From the NCBI GenBank assembly GCA_963978895.1, contig OZ022238.1, forward strand, positions 16,485,892 through 16,549,891: DNA of 64,000 nucleotides. The letters are read 5' to 3'. Shown piece by piece: positions 22,531 to 42,949 of this stretch. Below the pieces are notes generated by a model. The model made no database searches and was not told the DNA's origin. It saw only the letters and a list, made by a program, of their open reading frames with translations. Source of the stretch: Erpobdella octoculata (Eukaryota; Annelida; Clitellata; Hirudinida; Erpobdellidae). The first letter of the stretch is position 1. Each line of letters begins with the position of its first letter. The translations under genes were made by a program, and so were the position numbers.

Positions 22531-24448
22531 CAATATAAAAATAATTTAAAATGTTAAAAATGAAACCATAAGAATATATAACATTCAATTATAAGGAAAA
22601 GACTCGCCTTTTGCTTGTTTTTCCCTTAGCACGTTTTTACCAATCCATCCATGCGATACTTTCGTACAAATTTTGTTTATATTAAGTATGTAGATTTGAA
22701 GCGTTTTTGTTTACATACTAATGTCAAAATAAAAATAAAAATATCATCTGTTTAACAATAAGTCTAATCTATATTTAATCTTTCTATCTAATAAAATAAC
22801 GCGATTACGGAAGTTAAAAAGTTGGAAAGATAACTTTTTTTACAGAAGTTGTTTTTGGCGGTTCTGGTTTCAATTTTTGTTAACCTTTCTGAACTTTGAT
22901 CAGAAGTAAATTTTGGTGTCAAAATTTAATTTGTTTTGTCTGCAAACGTAGAGAAAATTTAATAATAGTTGTTAGATATGTAAACTTTTATGTTATGATG
23001 TTAGAGACCTGTTTATCCTAAACGAATTTTGAATTGCTTGTTCTAATTTATTTCTCAGTTGTAACCTCTTTGATTTTTGAGCTTTTTCCTGGCTGCTTGA
23101 AAAGACTAATAGCCCCTTAGCAACTCTTAATCTAATACTAACACTTACCACGTACCCATACCATAGTGTAAACAATCTCAGTTGTGTTTAAACACGATGA
23201 ACCTAAGCAACCAAATCGATTAGGCAACTGAAACTTGTAAATGTCTGTTCAAACATGAAACAAAACAATTAATCAAATGTCATCCTCATCATTCATTGTC
23301 GTGCTTTTTCTGCTCGTCATTTTAACTACGAATTTTCTAGAAATACATTTAATAAATGTTTTTCTTTTATAAATACAACTTTTTTACAAAAAATCAGGTT
23401 TTCTACCGTCAGTCCTAATATTATTTATGTCGAATGATCCAGAAAATATTTGATTTTGTCAGTCATCCAAATCTAAAATGCTTGCCTTAGGTGCAGATTT
23501 TTGGGGAGAATACAAGCAATTGGACAAGTTGCTCTCCCAGACAAATTCTTCATTATTGGGAAAATTGTCTACTTCTTTTACAAAAGTTAAATATTTGGTT
23601 TTAATAGCAATTTTATTGAGTATGCAGTAAAGTGACATAAAACTAGTAGTGTAAAATGATGCAAATATCAATTTATTTCCGGTTTTCTACAGTTGAAAAA
23701 AATGTTTCAAAACCTTTACCTTTTCCAATATCAGTTTTGCCCTAGCCCAATGCAGAAAAAAACTCCACGCCTTTGGTGTTTGCAATGTTTGTTGAGTTTC
23801 GTTAGTCATTCTCTGTTTCTTAATAGCATTTTGTTTATTTTTGTGTTTCTATCAAAGACTTGTTATTAACTTCTGAAACACAAAAACTTTCTGTCTCCAA
23901 AAATAAGTTACCCCTATGATTTTTCAATATACAATCAATAACAATGGGTTTCCAGTAAAATAAGCAACTTCTATTTATTAAAATGTGAAAAATTAAGATT
24001 TTCCGTAATGTTTAAAGAAATCATGGCATGTCATTGTCACATATATAATTTGTTTTTATCTTTCCAATAAAGATCAAGACTTCTACGCTCGACGTTTATT
24101 GATTAAATGGCCTGCAGCATATAATTAATGAAAAAAATGTTCTTTAAGGCTCCTAAAACAACTACATATACAAATTCAAAAGTTGATTTATGTTTTTCAA
24201 CATTTGGTTTGTATAAAAACCATTGTTTTAAGTTTTTAAAATTTAAGCCATATTTATTTTGAAAATATAAATTAAAAAAATAATTTTAAATACAAAGTTC
24301 TACAACTTTAAATAAATTAACTAATAAATTAATCAATAAAACAATTCGATATAAAAATTAGCTTACAAGAAATATTTAAGTTTTGCTAATAAACGTAATT
24401 TCATAAATTTAAAAAACCAGTTAGGATTACAAATAAAAATTTGATGAA
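22531..24448. other. Spacer between lectin genes A and B
   Basis: About 1.9 kb, AT-rich. Minus-strand frames at 22993-23175 and 23459-23820 have faint resemblance to the pre-RT linker of L1/Tx1-like LINEs but are too broken to call. TATAAAAA at 24350-24357, 92-99 bases before the gene B start, is a possible TATA box. Confidence 0.4.
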
Positions 24449-32570
<8,122 letters not shown>

Positions 32571-32924
32571 CAACATACTGTTAACTTGTTTAAAATTGAA
32601 GGTCTAAATGTTGGAGTTATAATAATTAGACAAATTAAAAAAATATGTGAACGTTCCACTCCTAGTCAATGGTGGAAGCTTCTGTTACTTATGTGTTGTT
32701 CTATGTTTAAATCTTTTCTTTTAACTTTTTCAAATCTAAAAACGGATTAATGTGTATTGTCACCGGATATACAAATGGAAGCAAAAAATCAACTTCTTAC
32801 ACCCATTAGAAGGGCCTTAAAAAGTTCTACAAAAATCCATGAAACAAACAGAGCAAGCTAATATAAGCGTTGTAAAAATCAGAGCTCAAGACTAGGTGTA
32901 ACGTTGTAGAGAAAATACGACGGA

Positions 32925-33185
32925 GACGGTTTTTTACTTAGGGCATATTAACAGAATGAATGCAGATTAGATTCCAGTAAAAGTGCTCAACAGTTGGTTT
33001 TATTGGGACGCGCCAAGGGGAAGACCGCTGATGTTTTGGAGGAGGACAGTATGAGAAAAATGTCACACTTCTAAAAGCTTGCAGACTTGCTGAACATTAA
33101 ACGTAGTGGACAAATCTGGTGTTTGGGCAACTGAGGCGCTCTATTGACTTGCAATGACCAAGATGATGATGTTTCTAGCGCCATT
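32925..33185 (+). pseudogene. 3' fragment of a LINE reverse-transcriptase frame
   Basis: Reading across one stop gives LGHINRMNAD, IPVKVLNSWFYWDAPRGRPL and MFWRRT, the C-terminal RGRP...W region found after RT in several non-LTR retrotransposon clades. A GATGATGATG tail follows at 33167. It lies just downstream of lectin gene B. Confidence 0.6.
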
Positions 33186-34265
33186 CAGGTTAAATTGTAT
33201 TTGAAAAATTAAAAGCTGACCGTACGATGAACCTCGCTTAAACATGAACACGTTTACAGCTTTGTAGTAAAAATGGACATATTAACCGTTTGACACAGAT
33301 TTATAAATCGTGAATGTTCTTGCTGATCAATGAAAATTGTCGAGTAATATGAATAAGGGTAAGGTTTCTCTAAATCTTTATAGTCATGCATGTACAATTT
33401 ACATTTGTCATGTTTTTATGTGATTTTTCCCATTCTTCGATTAAGCTGTTTGCAACGCTTCTTAGAACCAAAAATAATTCCATGCTGACACACTTAGCTC
33501 GAATCAGGGGCACCAATCCCCCTTGGCTGCTGAAAGCAGCTCCCTCGCTCTTCTTTCTCTCGTCTCCTACTCTCCGTCCCGTTCTATTTCCATTCTTTCG
33601 TTTTTTCAATTTTATTTCTTTCTCTTTCTCTCCCGCTCCACCCCAGACAAGGGTCCGGAGTTATGCCTCCAAAAAAATTAAAATTAATAGATGCTAGTAG
33701 GTGACTTTAGTGCACATTAGACATAAAAGCACACACTTTGGCGGACCAGGCTTCAAACCAGTTAGATCTTAATTTTTTTTAAATTCCAACAACCTGCTCA
33801 GTGCTTTGTCGTATTAACAGCCACAAAGCAGTGAACTAAGCTTACTGAATGTAAGTTGAAGCTAAGAGGAGATATTAAGCTGGCATCAAAATAACTTGCA
33901 AATTGACAATATGGCCACATCTAAATACCAATAAAATAATAAGCTTTTTAAACACTTTTACTTAATTTGACTTTTCTGTCTGTCTGTCTGTTTGTCTGTC
34001 ATCAAATTTTGCAATCGATTTTAAACTAACTTCCCGATGAGCTAGAGATTTAAAAAATTAATCATACCTTCGAACTGATTACCAATGCATTCTATTAAAT
34101 TTTCGGATCGATTGGACAAAATTTAATTAAATAATTATTTGTGATATTTTCGTCGAACTATTTATTGTCTATGTTAATATGCTCGTTGTTTATGTAAAGG
34201 AATGTGGCCTACACAATCGATTATATAAAAGTGTGTTTTAAAAAACTTTGTTTTTTGCTTCACTT
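33186..34265. other. Intergenic, includes copy of the 20600-20760 segment
   Basis: 33335-33480 resembles 20600-20760 upstream of gene A. The rest has no recognised gene; 33541-33660 is pyrimidine-rich (CTCTTTCTCTCCCGCTCC), like the ends of the 18-bp-array element. A TCTGTCTGTCTG run lies at 33976. Confidence 0.45.
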
Positions 34266-34450
34266 GTTTAATCTTTATATATAAAAAAAGCTCGTTATGG
34301 TGTTTGTGTCCACACTCCTCCGAAACGGCCAAACCGATTTTTGTGGAATTTGTTGTGTACGTTTGGGAGGCCTGAGGATAGGTACACGTAAAATTTCATA
34401 AACATCGGTTAAATTTTTTCAACTAGACAACAACCACACTTATATAGAGC
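34266..34450 (+). repeat. Dispersed repeat with CCGAAACGGCCAAACCGATT motif
   Basis: TATATATAAAAAAAGCTCG, CTCCTCCGAAACGGCCAAAC and a following TTTGGGAGGCCTGAGGATAG match a layout widespread in animal transposon ends. The class is not decidable from this piece; the leader at 2560-2680 is of the same general style. Confidence 0.5.
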
Positions 34451-34726
34451 CATTACAGCTGGAACAACTGCAAAATAGGTAACGAGACAAGAGGCAATAG
34501 AGTCTAAAACAATCAAATTAATAATAGAATCATTCTAGTATTTTGGTAATTGCAATTGCATTATTTAACAGACTAGTTCAATAAAGTAGTATGCATCAGC
34601 ACCAACAAAAAAATGTTAAAGATCAATAACAATAAAAATCAAAAAGTTTCATAACTGAGAATAAAATTTGGAAAACCAGAAAATTCAAAAAGCAATTGCA
34701 ATGGTTTTATAAATGCCTATTGTTGC

Positions 34727-35574
34727 TAAGCATGGAAGTTTGTCGTTCGGTTTTATTCGGGTACGGAAGTAATCGGAAATATTTTTCTTCCGAACGTTCG
34801 GTTTTAATCGGGTTCGGAAATAATTTCATTCCGAACTTTCAAAAACCGTTTCCGAAAGATCGAGGATATTCGGAAATTATACGGAACAGTCGAAAATTAC
34901 TGAATTACTGTCTTAATGTTTTAGGCATTCTGACGAGACTTTTACAAATTGATTTGTTTTTGAATTATCTATTCAAATATGTAAATTTTATTAAGATACA
35001 TGAAGTCTGAATTTTCTATGTAAAATGCGTGAAGAGTTAGCAACGGTTATTGAGTAGCCTAGCGAGTATTTACATTGTAAATAGACACATAACCGATTTA
35101 ACCGCAATAGTTTTTACCATATAACTCCGTTAATAATTGAGAGATTTAGTTGAAAATAGTACAGATCGTTTTGTTTCTTAATTTTCTATTCAAAAATGTT
35201 GAAAAAATAAAATGCCTCAACTTTGAATTTTCCATATATAATGCAGGCAAAGTTAGCTACCGTTGCTAACTTCAGCGACGTACACAAAACTATACGTATT
35301 GACGTGTTTCCATTATTGCAAACAGAAGAAAAAGGAAAGATATGATATAATTATAATATTTTATTGATTTAAAATGACGATCAGTGAAATTAATTGTTTA
35401 ATTTTTTTACGGAATTCCGAAAAAGCCCGACATTTACGAAAAATAATTCCGAACGTTCTGTTTTTTTCGGGGTCGGAAATAATTTTATTCCGAACTTCCG
35501 ACAACCGATAAAAACCGAAAAAAACCGACTTTTCGGTTACGTTCGTAAGGGAACGGAAGAAACTTCCATGCTTA
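34727..35574. mobile_element. hAT-like non-autonomous element, perfect 8-bp target duplication
   Basis: The terminal inverted repeats TAAGCATGGAAGTTT / AAACTTCCATGCTTA are exact over 15 bases and flanked on both sides by ATTGTTGC (34719-34726 and 35575-35582). Inside each end are reiterated TTCGGTTTTATTCGGG / TTCCGAACGTTCGG words (34742-34860 and 35410-35545). The core is AT-rich and non-coding. The same end start (TAAGC) is used by the element at 49768. Confidence 0.85.
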
Positions 35575-35582
35575 ATTGTTGC

Positions 35583-36505
35583 CACTGCCGTGCCTGGTTC
35601 AGCTTTGCATCATTTCTTGTCAGGAGAAAATCATTGTTTTTGCCAATGTCAGACTCACCATCAATATCTTCAATGTGGTCTTCTTCATTATCAGATTGTC
35701 ATTGTCTTTGCCGTAGAAATGGATCATCACAACCTTTTTGTAGCAGGTCATCAATATTAGTGGCAGTGCTATTTTGAGACAGAAAACGGAACTTTATTTT
35801 GAAGTCTGACATTTCAGCTGCGACTGCATTGGCATCAGCTCCATAGAGTTGGCAAATCATTTAAATGTCAGATACGCCTCATCCAGAACAACTATGAATG
35901 TATCTACTTTAAAACGAACAAGTTTATTCAAACAATCATCACTAGCCATTTCTCCAGGCATTTTTTCTTGGCTCGACGTCGTTATGGTAGAAATTCAGTT
36001 TTTACGCCATGTGATGATGCAAACAAAACTGATTGATCATAAAACTGTTTTCCAAGATCCAGCATGAGTCAACGTCATTTATGAAATTTGAAAACTGCTG
36101 AATACAACTTTCTACAAAAACTACAGCTGATGACAAATCAATTGATGCGCCTTATAACAACCTCGATGCAGGACCAATCGCCAATGTAAGAAGCTATTTT
36201 AACTGTAATACCAAATCTTAGGGAGACGAGGGAGACCCTTTAGCTTTTTGAGGAAGCATTTGCTTCCTCACCCCCCCTTCTGTGGACGCTCCTGGCTTGA
36301 ATGAATCGGTGGTACGTTCGAAAATCGAGTTCTGAGATTGATTGATTGATTGATTGATTAGAATAATTTTTAGCTATAAATATGTATAAACTTATTTGAA
36401 TTTTCAACAAATCAACTATTTTACTACGTTTTACTTAACTTGTTTTCTTGTCTGTCTGTTTGTCCATGATTTATATTATATATATATTATATTTTAAATG
36501 TATAT
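35583..36505. other. Intergenic with TE-like coding debris
   Basis: On the minus strand 35850-36060 contains LVRFKVDTFIVVLDEAYLTF, faintly like ZMYM1-type hAT transposase, but broken by stops. An (ATTG)n run lies at 36338-36359. Nothing functional is seen. Confidence 0.35.
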
Positions 36506-36660
36506 CTATATATATAAAAGAACATGTCCTGACTGACTGACTGACTGACTGACTGACTGACTGACTGACTGACTGACTGACTGACTGATGACTGACTGAT
36601 AATCAACGCCGAGCTCAAACGCCTCATCCTAGGAACGTGAAATTTGGAACTTATATTACT
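36506..36660 (+). repeat. Dispersed repeat with TGAC array, inverted copy of 1-148
   Basis: TATATAAAAGAACATGTCCT, then about 14 GACT units and the unique tail ATCAACGCCGAGCTCAAACG ending ACTTATATTACT. This is the reverse complement of the window start. Confidence 0.85.
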
Positions 36661-37208
36661 TTTATAGCGTAAACATCCGCTAAGAAAATTTTGCTCCTGA
36701 GGGGAAAAAACTGGAAAACAAACTTTTTTCTAAAACAATGTATATCTCGAAAACCAAAAATGAGGAGATTTTGAAATTTGGTGTATAGATTCTTTTTGAA
36801 AAATAAAAAAATACGTGTTTCATCATTTTTTACATATTTATTCAAAAAAGAATTCTATCTAGTTTAAAAAATAGCAGATGGTTAGTTTGAGTAAAAGGCG
36901 CCCCACGTTTTAAGTGTTGAAAATGTATGGCTTATTTGTTATACAAATGTCCACAATTAACGCATGCCTCCATCAAAAAATTTCTCACACAGCCCAGAGA
37001 AAAATTATTTTCTATTTTTAAGTTCACAAAAACGTTGTATTTTTGAAAGTTTTTTTTAAATATTTTATTTTTCATATTTTTCCATTAAAATGGCAAAACC
37101 TGAAAGTTAAGAAAATTACAAAAACTCTTCAATATTAGAAGAAAAACATGCAAAATATTTAAGTTAAACTGAATGCTTAAAATCTAAATATTTGGCAGCA
37201 ATATAAAA

Positions 37209-37620
37209 ATGAAATTCAAAAAAGGACAGTTTTATACGATAATTGGGATATTTTTAACTTTAATACTTTAAGCTAAAAGTTAATTATTGTCAAACAGCAA
37301 TTAGTTTGTTTTAATTTTTAAGGACATGGAAGCCATAATGTTCTATTGAAAAAACCAGCAAAACAAAGTATTACATTTTGGTCATATTAGTGTTAACTTG
37401 GCAGGTGATGGCAATTATGATCTCATTCTTGAGCAAGGGAGTTGTGCACATATAGATGTCGGGCCCACTCTTGGAAACTGATATGTCGTGGATTTGTTGA
37501 ATAAATAAAAACGGAATGCTTAAAATCTAAATATTTGGCAGCAATATAAAAATAAAATTTGAAAAAAAAACAGTTTATACAAGAATTGGGATAATTTTAA
37601 TTTTAATACCAGCACAAGGT
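37209..37620 (+). pseudogene. Decayed third copy of the lectin/PAN gene (exons 1-2, plus extra exon 1)
   Basis: 37209-37271 matches gene A exon 1 (MKFKKGQF, GIFLTLIL) but hits TAA. 37323-37480 matches exon 2 (GHGSHNVLLKKPAKQSITFW) with a stop, a frameshift and later GSCAHIDVG. At 37514-37620 a second copy of the exon 1 region follows, preceded by the same upstream words (GGCAGCAATATAAAAAT) but with ATG changed to ATA and a frameshift; its donor GGTAAGCAAAATG is kept. No exons 3-4 are seen. It shows that the array once had at least three or four members. Confidence 0.8.
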
Positions 37621-37644
37621 AAGCAAAATGTTTTTTAAGCTGGA

Positions 37645-38384
37645 TGTTATTTCCACGGTGGCGTCCGATTCGTTTGAAGGACAATGGTTAAGTGACAAAT
37701 CAGGAGATCGGATTAGGAGGTTTTGTCGTCGTTGACCTCATCAACAGTCTACATAAATGACCGAAGTACCAGTTGTATTTCGACAACTTCTTTACGTTGC
37801 TTTGCCTGCTGGACCACCTGACTAACCATGGCTTTGGAGCAACCGGAACTTTGAGAGCGAACCGCACAAACAAGTGTCCACTGATAACACCAGCAGAAAT
37901 GAAAAGGAAAAATCGGGGCCATATTGATCATCGCTACGACCAGGCTGGAAAAGTCATCGGTATCCGCTGGCACAAAAACAGTCCAGTAACAATTGCATCA
38001 AACGTATATAGCGTCCAGGCAGTTGACAAGGCCAATAGGTGTTCCAGCTCTGCCAAGAAATAAATCCTTGTAACCCTGCCTGCAGCGAACACCGTTTAGA
38101 TCTTCTCGGCTTCAGGCGTGAGATCGTTTAGGTATATAGCCAGAGGTTTGCACAAAGGCTAAACATTCAGCAGTCAAATGGCAGGACAACTCGATTTGGC
38201 GACTAAAGGATCCCAACCAATATCCGTCTAGATAGTCTGGATCATGTGCTACTTTACGTGGACAAGCAAAAACAATGTGATGTTTGCCAGAAGAGAGCAA
38301 AGTTTGTTTTCCAGAAGTGCACTATTGGCGGTGCACCTGTTGGCCTCCACCCAAAGGACTGCTTTGTGCACTACAACACGGGAT
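37645..38384 (+). pseudogene. piggyBac-like transposase remnant 1
   Basis: The fragment QLYFDNFFTLLCLLDHLTNH with GFGATGTLRANR and an RWHKNSPVTIASN stretch is the catalytic DDE domain of piggyBac transposases (the DNFF Asp is one of the triad). Near 38229-38384 the cysteine-rich C-terminal domain is readable (QCDVCQKRAKF, GLHPKDCFVHYNTG). Stops and frameshifts between 38063 and 38229 break it. Confidence 0.8.
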
Positions 38385-38589
38385 AACTGAGAAATGTTGA
38401 CACACTGTAGAAACAGTGCACTGGAACAATTATAGTGTTTTTGTGTTGTTATGTTGATGAAGAATGTTTTAAAAAATAAATAAATGTTCTACTGTATGCC
38501 TATGATCTTTTATGAAAAATCAATCCTTAGAGAAGAAAAATTATTACTAAATGTTATAATAGTTTCAAAAAAATTAAATTATCAATAAG

Positions 38590-38935
38590 ACTTGTATGAA
38601 GAACAACTCGTATCAATACAACATGCACGTTCAAACCTCGGCATACTTTATCCTTTTTTGAATAATAAAAAACAATTTGGTGTTTTGTGGAATGCAATCT
38701 ATGAACTTAGTGCCTCTCTCAGCTCAGGAAGCAACTTGACATGGTTTTTGCGGACGATTCCAAGCAATTTAATTTTGTTACTTTCTAGCTGTTGCAATAA
38801 TCTCATGCTGGTAAAGAAGTTGTCACATGTGAATTTTTTGCCGGTACCTGTCAAGCTTGCACACAGATTTGTAACCACACGTCGACATTGAAATGTCTTC
38901 TTCGTCTTGCCTTGTTGACCTATGTAAAACAAAAC
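38590..38935 (-). pseudogene. piggyBac-like transposase remnant 2
   Basis: The minus-strand frame has TGKKFTCDNFFTSMRLLQQL and KIKLLGIVRKN, the same DDE block as remnant 1 but clearly different in sequence and opposite in strand, so it comes from another piggyBac family. A stop follows ELREALSS; the frame continues weakly beyond it. Confidence 0.75.
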
Positions 38936-40118
38936 AGTTAAATTAGTATCTTCAGCATTTTTGTTGAACGTTTTTCTGCTTCAGTTTTTTGCGACGACTG
39001 TTTTATCAAAGAGATCTAATAAATTATTACTTAAAAAAGCAATTTAAATTTAAAAAGCAGATTTTCAATCTTTAATTTTTTTTTCATTGTAAAATTTCAG
39101 TTTACGCAAATTTATGATTAAAGTTATTTGTAGTTTGCATTGTTTGTTAAATTTTTAAGCTCTGCTTCTTGTATTTGTGTTTGGTTTGGCTTAATATAGG
39201 AATTTCCACATTGACTGGTACTAAGTTTATTGATTGTTCAGTAAGTTTATTTGTAGTAAAAACTTTATTGATTAATGATTTTTAAAGCTTAATAACGTAT
39301 TCTTTTTTGTATGACTTCTTTAGGTTTGACGTTCATTGATTAAACTGTACGCGAAGCACCTTTTAATAAAAACACTAAACGCGCTTGAATATCTCTAAAA
39401 CTGCCACAACTGAAATTGGAGTTTTGAGTGTCCCAAGTTAAATTTTTTAATCAAACTACATTTTTAAGATTTTAATGTTTTGGAAGAAATAATAAAATTT
39501 ATTAGATAATTTGAATTTTTCTGTTTTTATTGTCAACGTGAGGTAAAATATAATTTAATTAAAAATAGTTAATGTCAGTGCTTATTAATTCAATTTTCGT
39601 AATCCAGCCAAACTAAAACTTGATAACATTAACTTTTTTCTACTGACACTACATTCTAGTAAATTTTTAACATTTTCTAGCTACCATGACTCACCAAATC
39701 AGTTTTTACTGTGTTTGATGTATACAGCTTTGATTTCGCAGACGCAAGGTCTTGGAAGAGCTCAATAATAAACTACTTAAAATAGCATAAACTGCGTTTG
39801 CACCGTGGTCCTCTCCCTAAAACTTGGCTGCCTGCACGTTATTCCAGGTTTTTAAAAATAATTGCTTGCGTTTCTTTCTTGTAACAATATTTATTCATTT
39901 CGTTATTTTAAGATACATCTGTGCGTGCATGCATGATAGCGTGTTGACCTATTTAAGTAAGATAAGTTCGGCGAGCGTTCAAACTTGACTTGACTTGAGA
40001 GTCGCATCGTCATACAAAATGGAAGGTCACAACAAAGTTTTTGTAACAATAGTAATAGATAATATAAAATTAAAAATTAATTAAAAAATTAAAAAATGTA
40101 CTTTCTCTGTTATTAAAA
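38936..40118. other. Intergenic upstream of channel copy 2
   Basis: No coding region recognised. The last ~40 bases before the ATG resemble the corresponding leader of copy 1 (TTAATTAA-rich, then CTTTC.CTGTT), so the duplication includes a short 5' flank. Confidence 0.5.
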
Positions 40119-41651
40119 ATGAACCATGTTAAAAAAGAATTCTGGAGATTTGGAGAATCTACATCAATTCGTGGAGTTCCACAAATTTTCAAAAGCAAGG
40201 ATCCTTTTCTAAGAATGTTATGGCTGTTTTTTGTTATTGTCTGTGGTTCAATCCTTTTATTTTTGCTCGTTACACTGTTCAGTAAATTTTTCCGGTGGCC
40301 ATATACAACGCAGTTTGGTGAAGAACCTGATGGAACAAATCTTTTTCCTGATGTAACGATTTGCAGTTTGAACCAATTCGCTCATGCTTTTGGAAAGTTT
40401 ATACCGCTTGAGGAATATTTCGATACTATACAATGGTTGATAGAAATAGTTGAACAAAATAATTCATCTGCAGAGATAAAAAATAGATTTCTTAAAATTT
40501 TTGATGTTATAAACACAGCACCTGGATATATAATCAGCCTACCAAGAACTTTCAAAGCTTCAAGCGATTGTCCTGTGTTTATTGCCAATTGCATGCTTTA
40601 TTCTGATGATTGGATTTTTACGAATTATTGCTCAGACAATTTCAGAGAAATATGGCATCCCGAATATTATTTATGTTCTACGATAAAAATTAGCGAGCTT
40701 GGTAGTGACAGGATTGGAGGTTTGACGCTTGTCTTAAACATCGGACCACCGGTAAGCGATTCAGTACCCTTCAAACCTTCTTTAACTTCAACCGACGCAG
40801 ACGGTGTAAGAATAGCAATATATCCACCTGGAGCTTTTCCGGATTTCAAACGTGGTATCACTGTTGGACCTGGAACAGAAAATTTAATAAAGGTAGCGCA
40901 AACAAATGTCGAACGACTGGAAAAGCCGTACAACCAGTTTGGCTGCAAAAAGCAAAAAAATCGGACTATCGGTAATGAGATGGACATATATCCAAAAGGT
41001 CTTTGTGTTGAGTTTTGCAAGCAGTATGAAATATACAACAGCTGTTCTTGCGTCGTTCATTGGTATGCGATACCGAAGAGCCTGTACAATGCATCCATAT
41101 GTGGTAATTTTTCAGAATATTATACAAATGGAAGCATTCTTTCATATGTAAAAACGGCGTTTTGTGTTTATTCGGTAACATCTAACAACAAAGTGTGTGA
41201 AGACAAGTGCTTGTTTCCGTGCTATGAAATTCAATACAGCGTCAGTACTGCATCTGCATCGTGGCCGCCTCCATCAATGCAACTCGATATTTATCAAGAT
41301 TTTTTAGAAAATTGCATTGATTTATTTCCAGATGTAAAAAAACGATATGCTGCATACGATTATATGAGCAAGGTATCAGAAAATAAAACTACAAAAAACA
41401 CAACATCTTTGAAATACAAAATGGCTGACTTAACTCAAATACAAGAATCAATGATGTTAGTTAAGATTGTATTGGAAGTTGACTACCCGTACATCACGAT
41501 CAACAAACCTTTATATTCCTGGGATGTTATGGTGAGCCTTGTAGGTGGCATGCTCAGTCTCTGGTTGGGAATCAATGCCATGACTGTTGGCGAATTAATT
41601 GAAATGTTTTATCTTATACTAAAAAATTGTTTAAAAATCAATAAAAAATGA
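40119..41651 (+). CDS. DEG/ENaC sodium channel subunit, FMRFamide-channel-like, copy 2
   Basis: 510-codon intact paralog of 15042-16571, same strand, 25 kb away. The N-terminus, TM1, the long mid-extracellular block and TM2 are almost identical to copy 1. Two extracellular stretches are strongly different: residues about 87-135 (after FPDVTICSLN; PLEEYFDTIQWLIEIVEQNN here) and about 330-360 (after ASICGN; FSEYYTNGSILSYVKTAFCV here). Start context (MNHVKKEFWRFGESTSIRGV) is the same. The selectivity triplet is again G-I-N (G484-N486). Intact frames in both copies imply retained function. Subunits of this family trimerise, so the two may form heteromers (inference). Confidence 0.92.
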   Translation: MNHVKKEFWRFGESTSIRGVPQIFKSKDPFLRMLWLFFVIVCGSILLFLLVTLFSKFFRWPYTTQFGEEPDGTNLFPDVTICSLNQFAHAFGKFIPLEEYFDTIQWLIEIVEQNNSSAEIKNRFLKIFDVINTAPGYIISLPRTFKASSDCPVFIANCMLYSDDWIFTNYCSDNFREIWHPEYYLCSTIKISELGSDRIGGLTLVLNIGPPVSDSVPFKPSLTSTDADGVRIAIYPPGAFPDFKRGITVGPGTENLIKVAQTNVERLEKPYNQFGCKKQKNRTIGNEMDIYPKGLCVEFCKQYEIYNSCSCVVHWYAIPKSLYNASICGNFSEYYTNGSILSYVKTAFCVYSVTSNNKVCEDKCLFPCYEIQYSVSTASASWPPPSMQLDIYQDFLENCIDLFPDVKKRYAAYDYMSKVSENKTTKNTTSLKYKMADLTQIQESMMLVKIVLEVDYPYITINKPLYSWDVMVSLVGGMLSLWLGINAMTVGELIEMFYLILKNCLKINKK

Positions 41652-41881
41652 ATATTTTTGATACCATTTAAATGAATGTCTTGTTTTCATTTTCGTTTCA
41701 AAAGCAATGTCGATTACAGACCATTATGGTATTTAAGTGTCATTTGTCATCAGTTAATGAATGTCATCTGAATTTTTTTAAATCGAACTGACTCTTGTAG
41801 CCTGTAGCGCATGATTTTGATCAATGAAGCAAATAAATTTTTAACGATTTTTTTAAATGTATATATGTACACATCTATATA

Positions 41882-42048
41882 CAGTGGTATTTTCCTTTTA
41901 CGACTTTTAAAATGTCACAGAAATCCGGTCGTAAAAAAGGGAAGGGTCTTAAATAGAAGGTTTTAAATAGGGGGCAATTCGTGAAAAAAAAACGGCCGAC
42001 GATGAGAGAGGGTCGTAAATGCCGAGGTCGTTCGTGGGGGTACCACTG
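41882..42048. mobile_element. Tc1/mariner-type MITE (CAGTGGTA ends)
   Basis: Ends CAGTGGTA...TACCACTG, flanked by TA on both sides (41880-41881 and 42049-42050). 167 bases, no coding capacity. Inner similarity between ends is weak (TTTTACGAC / GTCGTAAAT words recur). Confidence 0.7.
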
Positions 42049-42085
42049 TAATTGTATTTAACTTGTTTTTGCTTTAAAACATAAA

Positions 42086-42300
42086 CAGGGCGGGCCAAAA
42101 AAGTGAGACGGTCCTATAATATGTTCTTTAATTATTGCATTCTTTGTTTTGTGTAAAAGTAAAAAATGGCAACCGGAATTTAACTAAATAAAGATAAGAT
42201 AATCAAGGTAATATTTTGTGTATTAGGAAATATTTTGTCTAAATTTCAGATAATTATATCTGATTGTATGAAACCGTCTCACTTTTTTTGGTCCACCCTG
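42086..42300. mobile_element. mariner-like MITE (CAGGGTGGACCA ends)
   Basis: Left end CAGGGCGGGCCAAAAAAGTG and reversed right end CAGGGTGGACCAAAAAAAGT continue into GAGACGGT, giving inverted repeats of 27-28 bases with about three differences. 215 bases, non-coding. TA follows on the right; the left flank is AAA, so the target duplication is damaged or mis-set. Confidence 0.75.
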
Positions 42301-42949
42301 TATAATTATTATTTTTAATTACAAAAATATTTTTCTTCAAAAATTGTTAAACTTTATCAGATTTTATTGTCATAAGGTGCAAGCCTATATTTCAAATTTC
42401 AGCTTGATTGGATGACGGAAAATTTTAAATTTGTACTTTCAAGGTTTGCAAACATCAAGCAAGCAAGTTAGCAAGCAAGACCGGTGGTGAAATTAATATA
42501 AATTAATATTTTTTATATGTTTTTTAATAACTGACACTCAGAAACTGAAAATACTACAAATATAAAAATCAGTATTTAGATACTACTTTTTTTTCGGGAC
42601 TACAAATAAAAAGTGGAAAAAAGAGTATTTGCTTGGAAACTCATTAACTGGAAATTTATAAAAATTAAAATTCAGTATTTAGGTTTTTCTTAAAAAATTA
42701 ATAAATAGTAAGATTAATAAAATAATAAGTGTTCCATTATTTTTCGAAAAATTATTTTCCGAGCTTTGATGTTATATGTCCGTTAAAACTGACTGAATCC
42801 AGTTCAATATTTTTCCACCAAATAGAAAATTTATCTTTTCTAGCTCACCCATGAATAAATATTTAGATTAGTTCATAAAAACAGTTTTTATCATACTTTT
42901 TGAATTATATCTACTTATAATCTACTACTAATATTTTTCAATCTTTTAG

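Noticed and set aside
22993..23820. L1/Tx1-like LINE remnant on the minus strand
   Set aside because: Only faint resemblance (WARAKLILEKVK, RNKLEQAIQN), pieces in the wrong order for one element; not enough to annotate.
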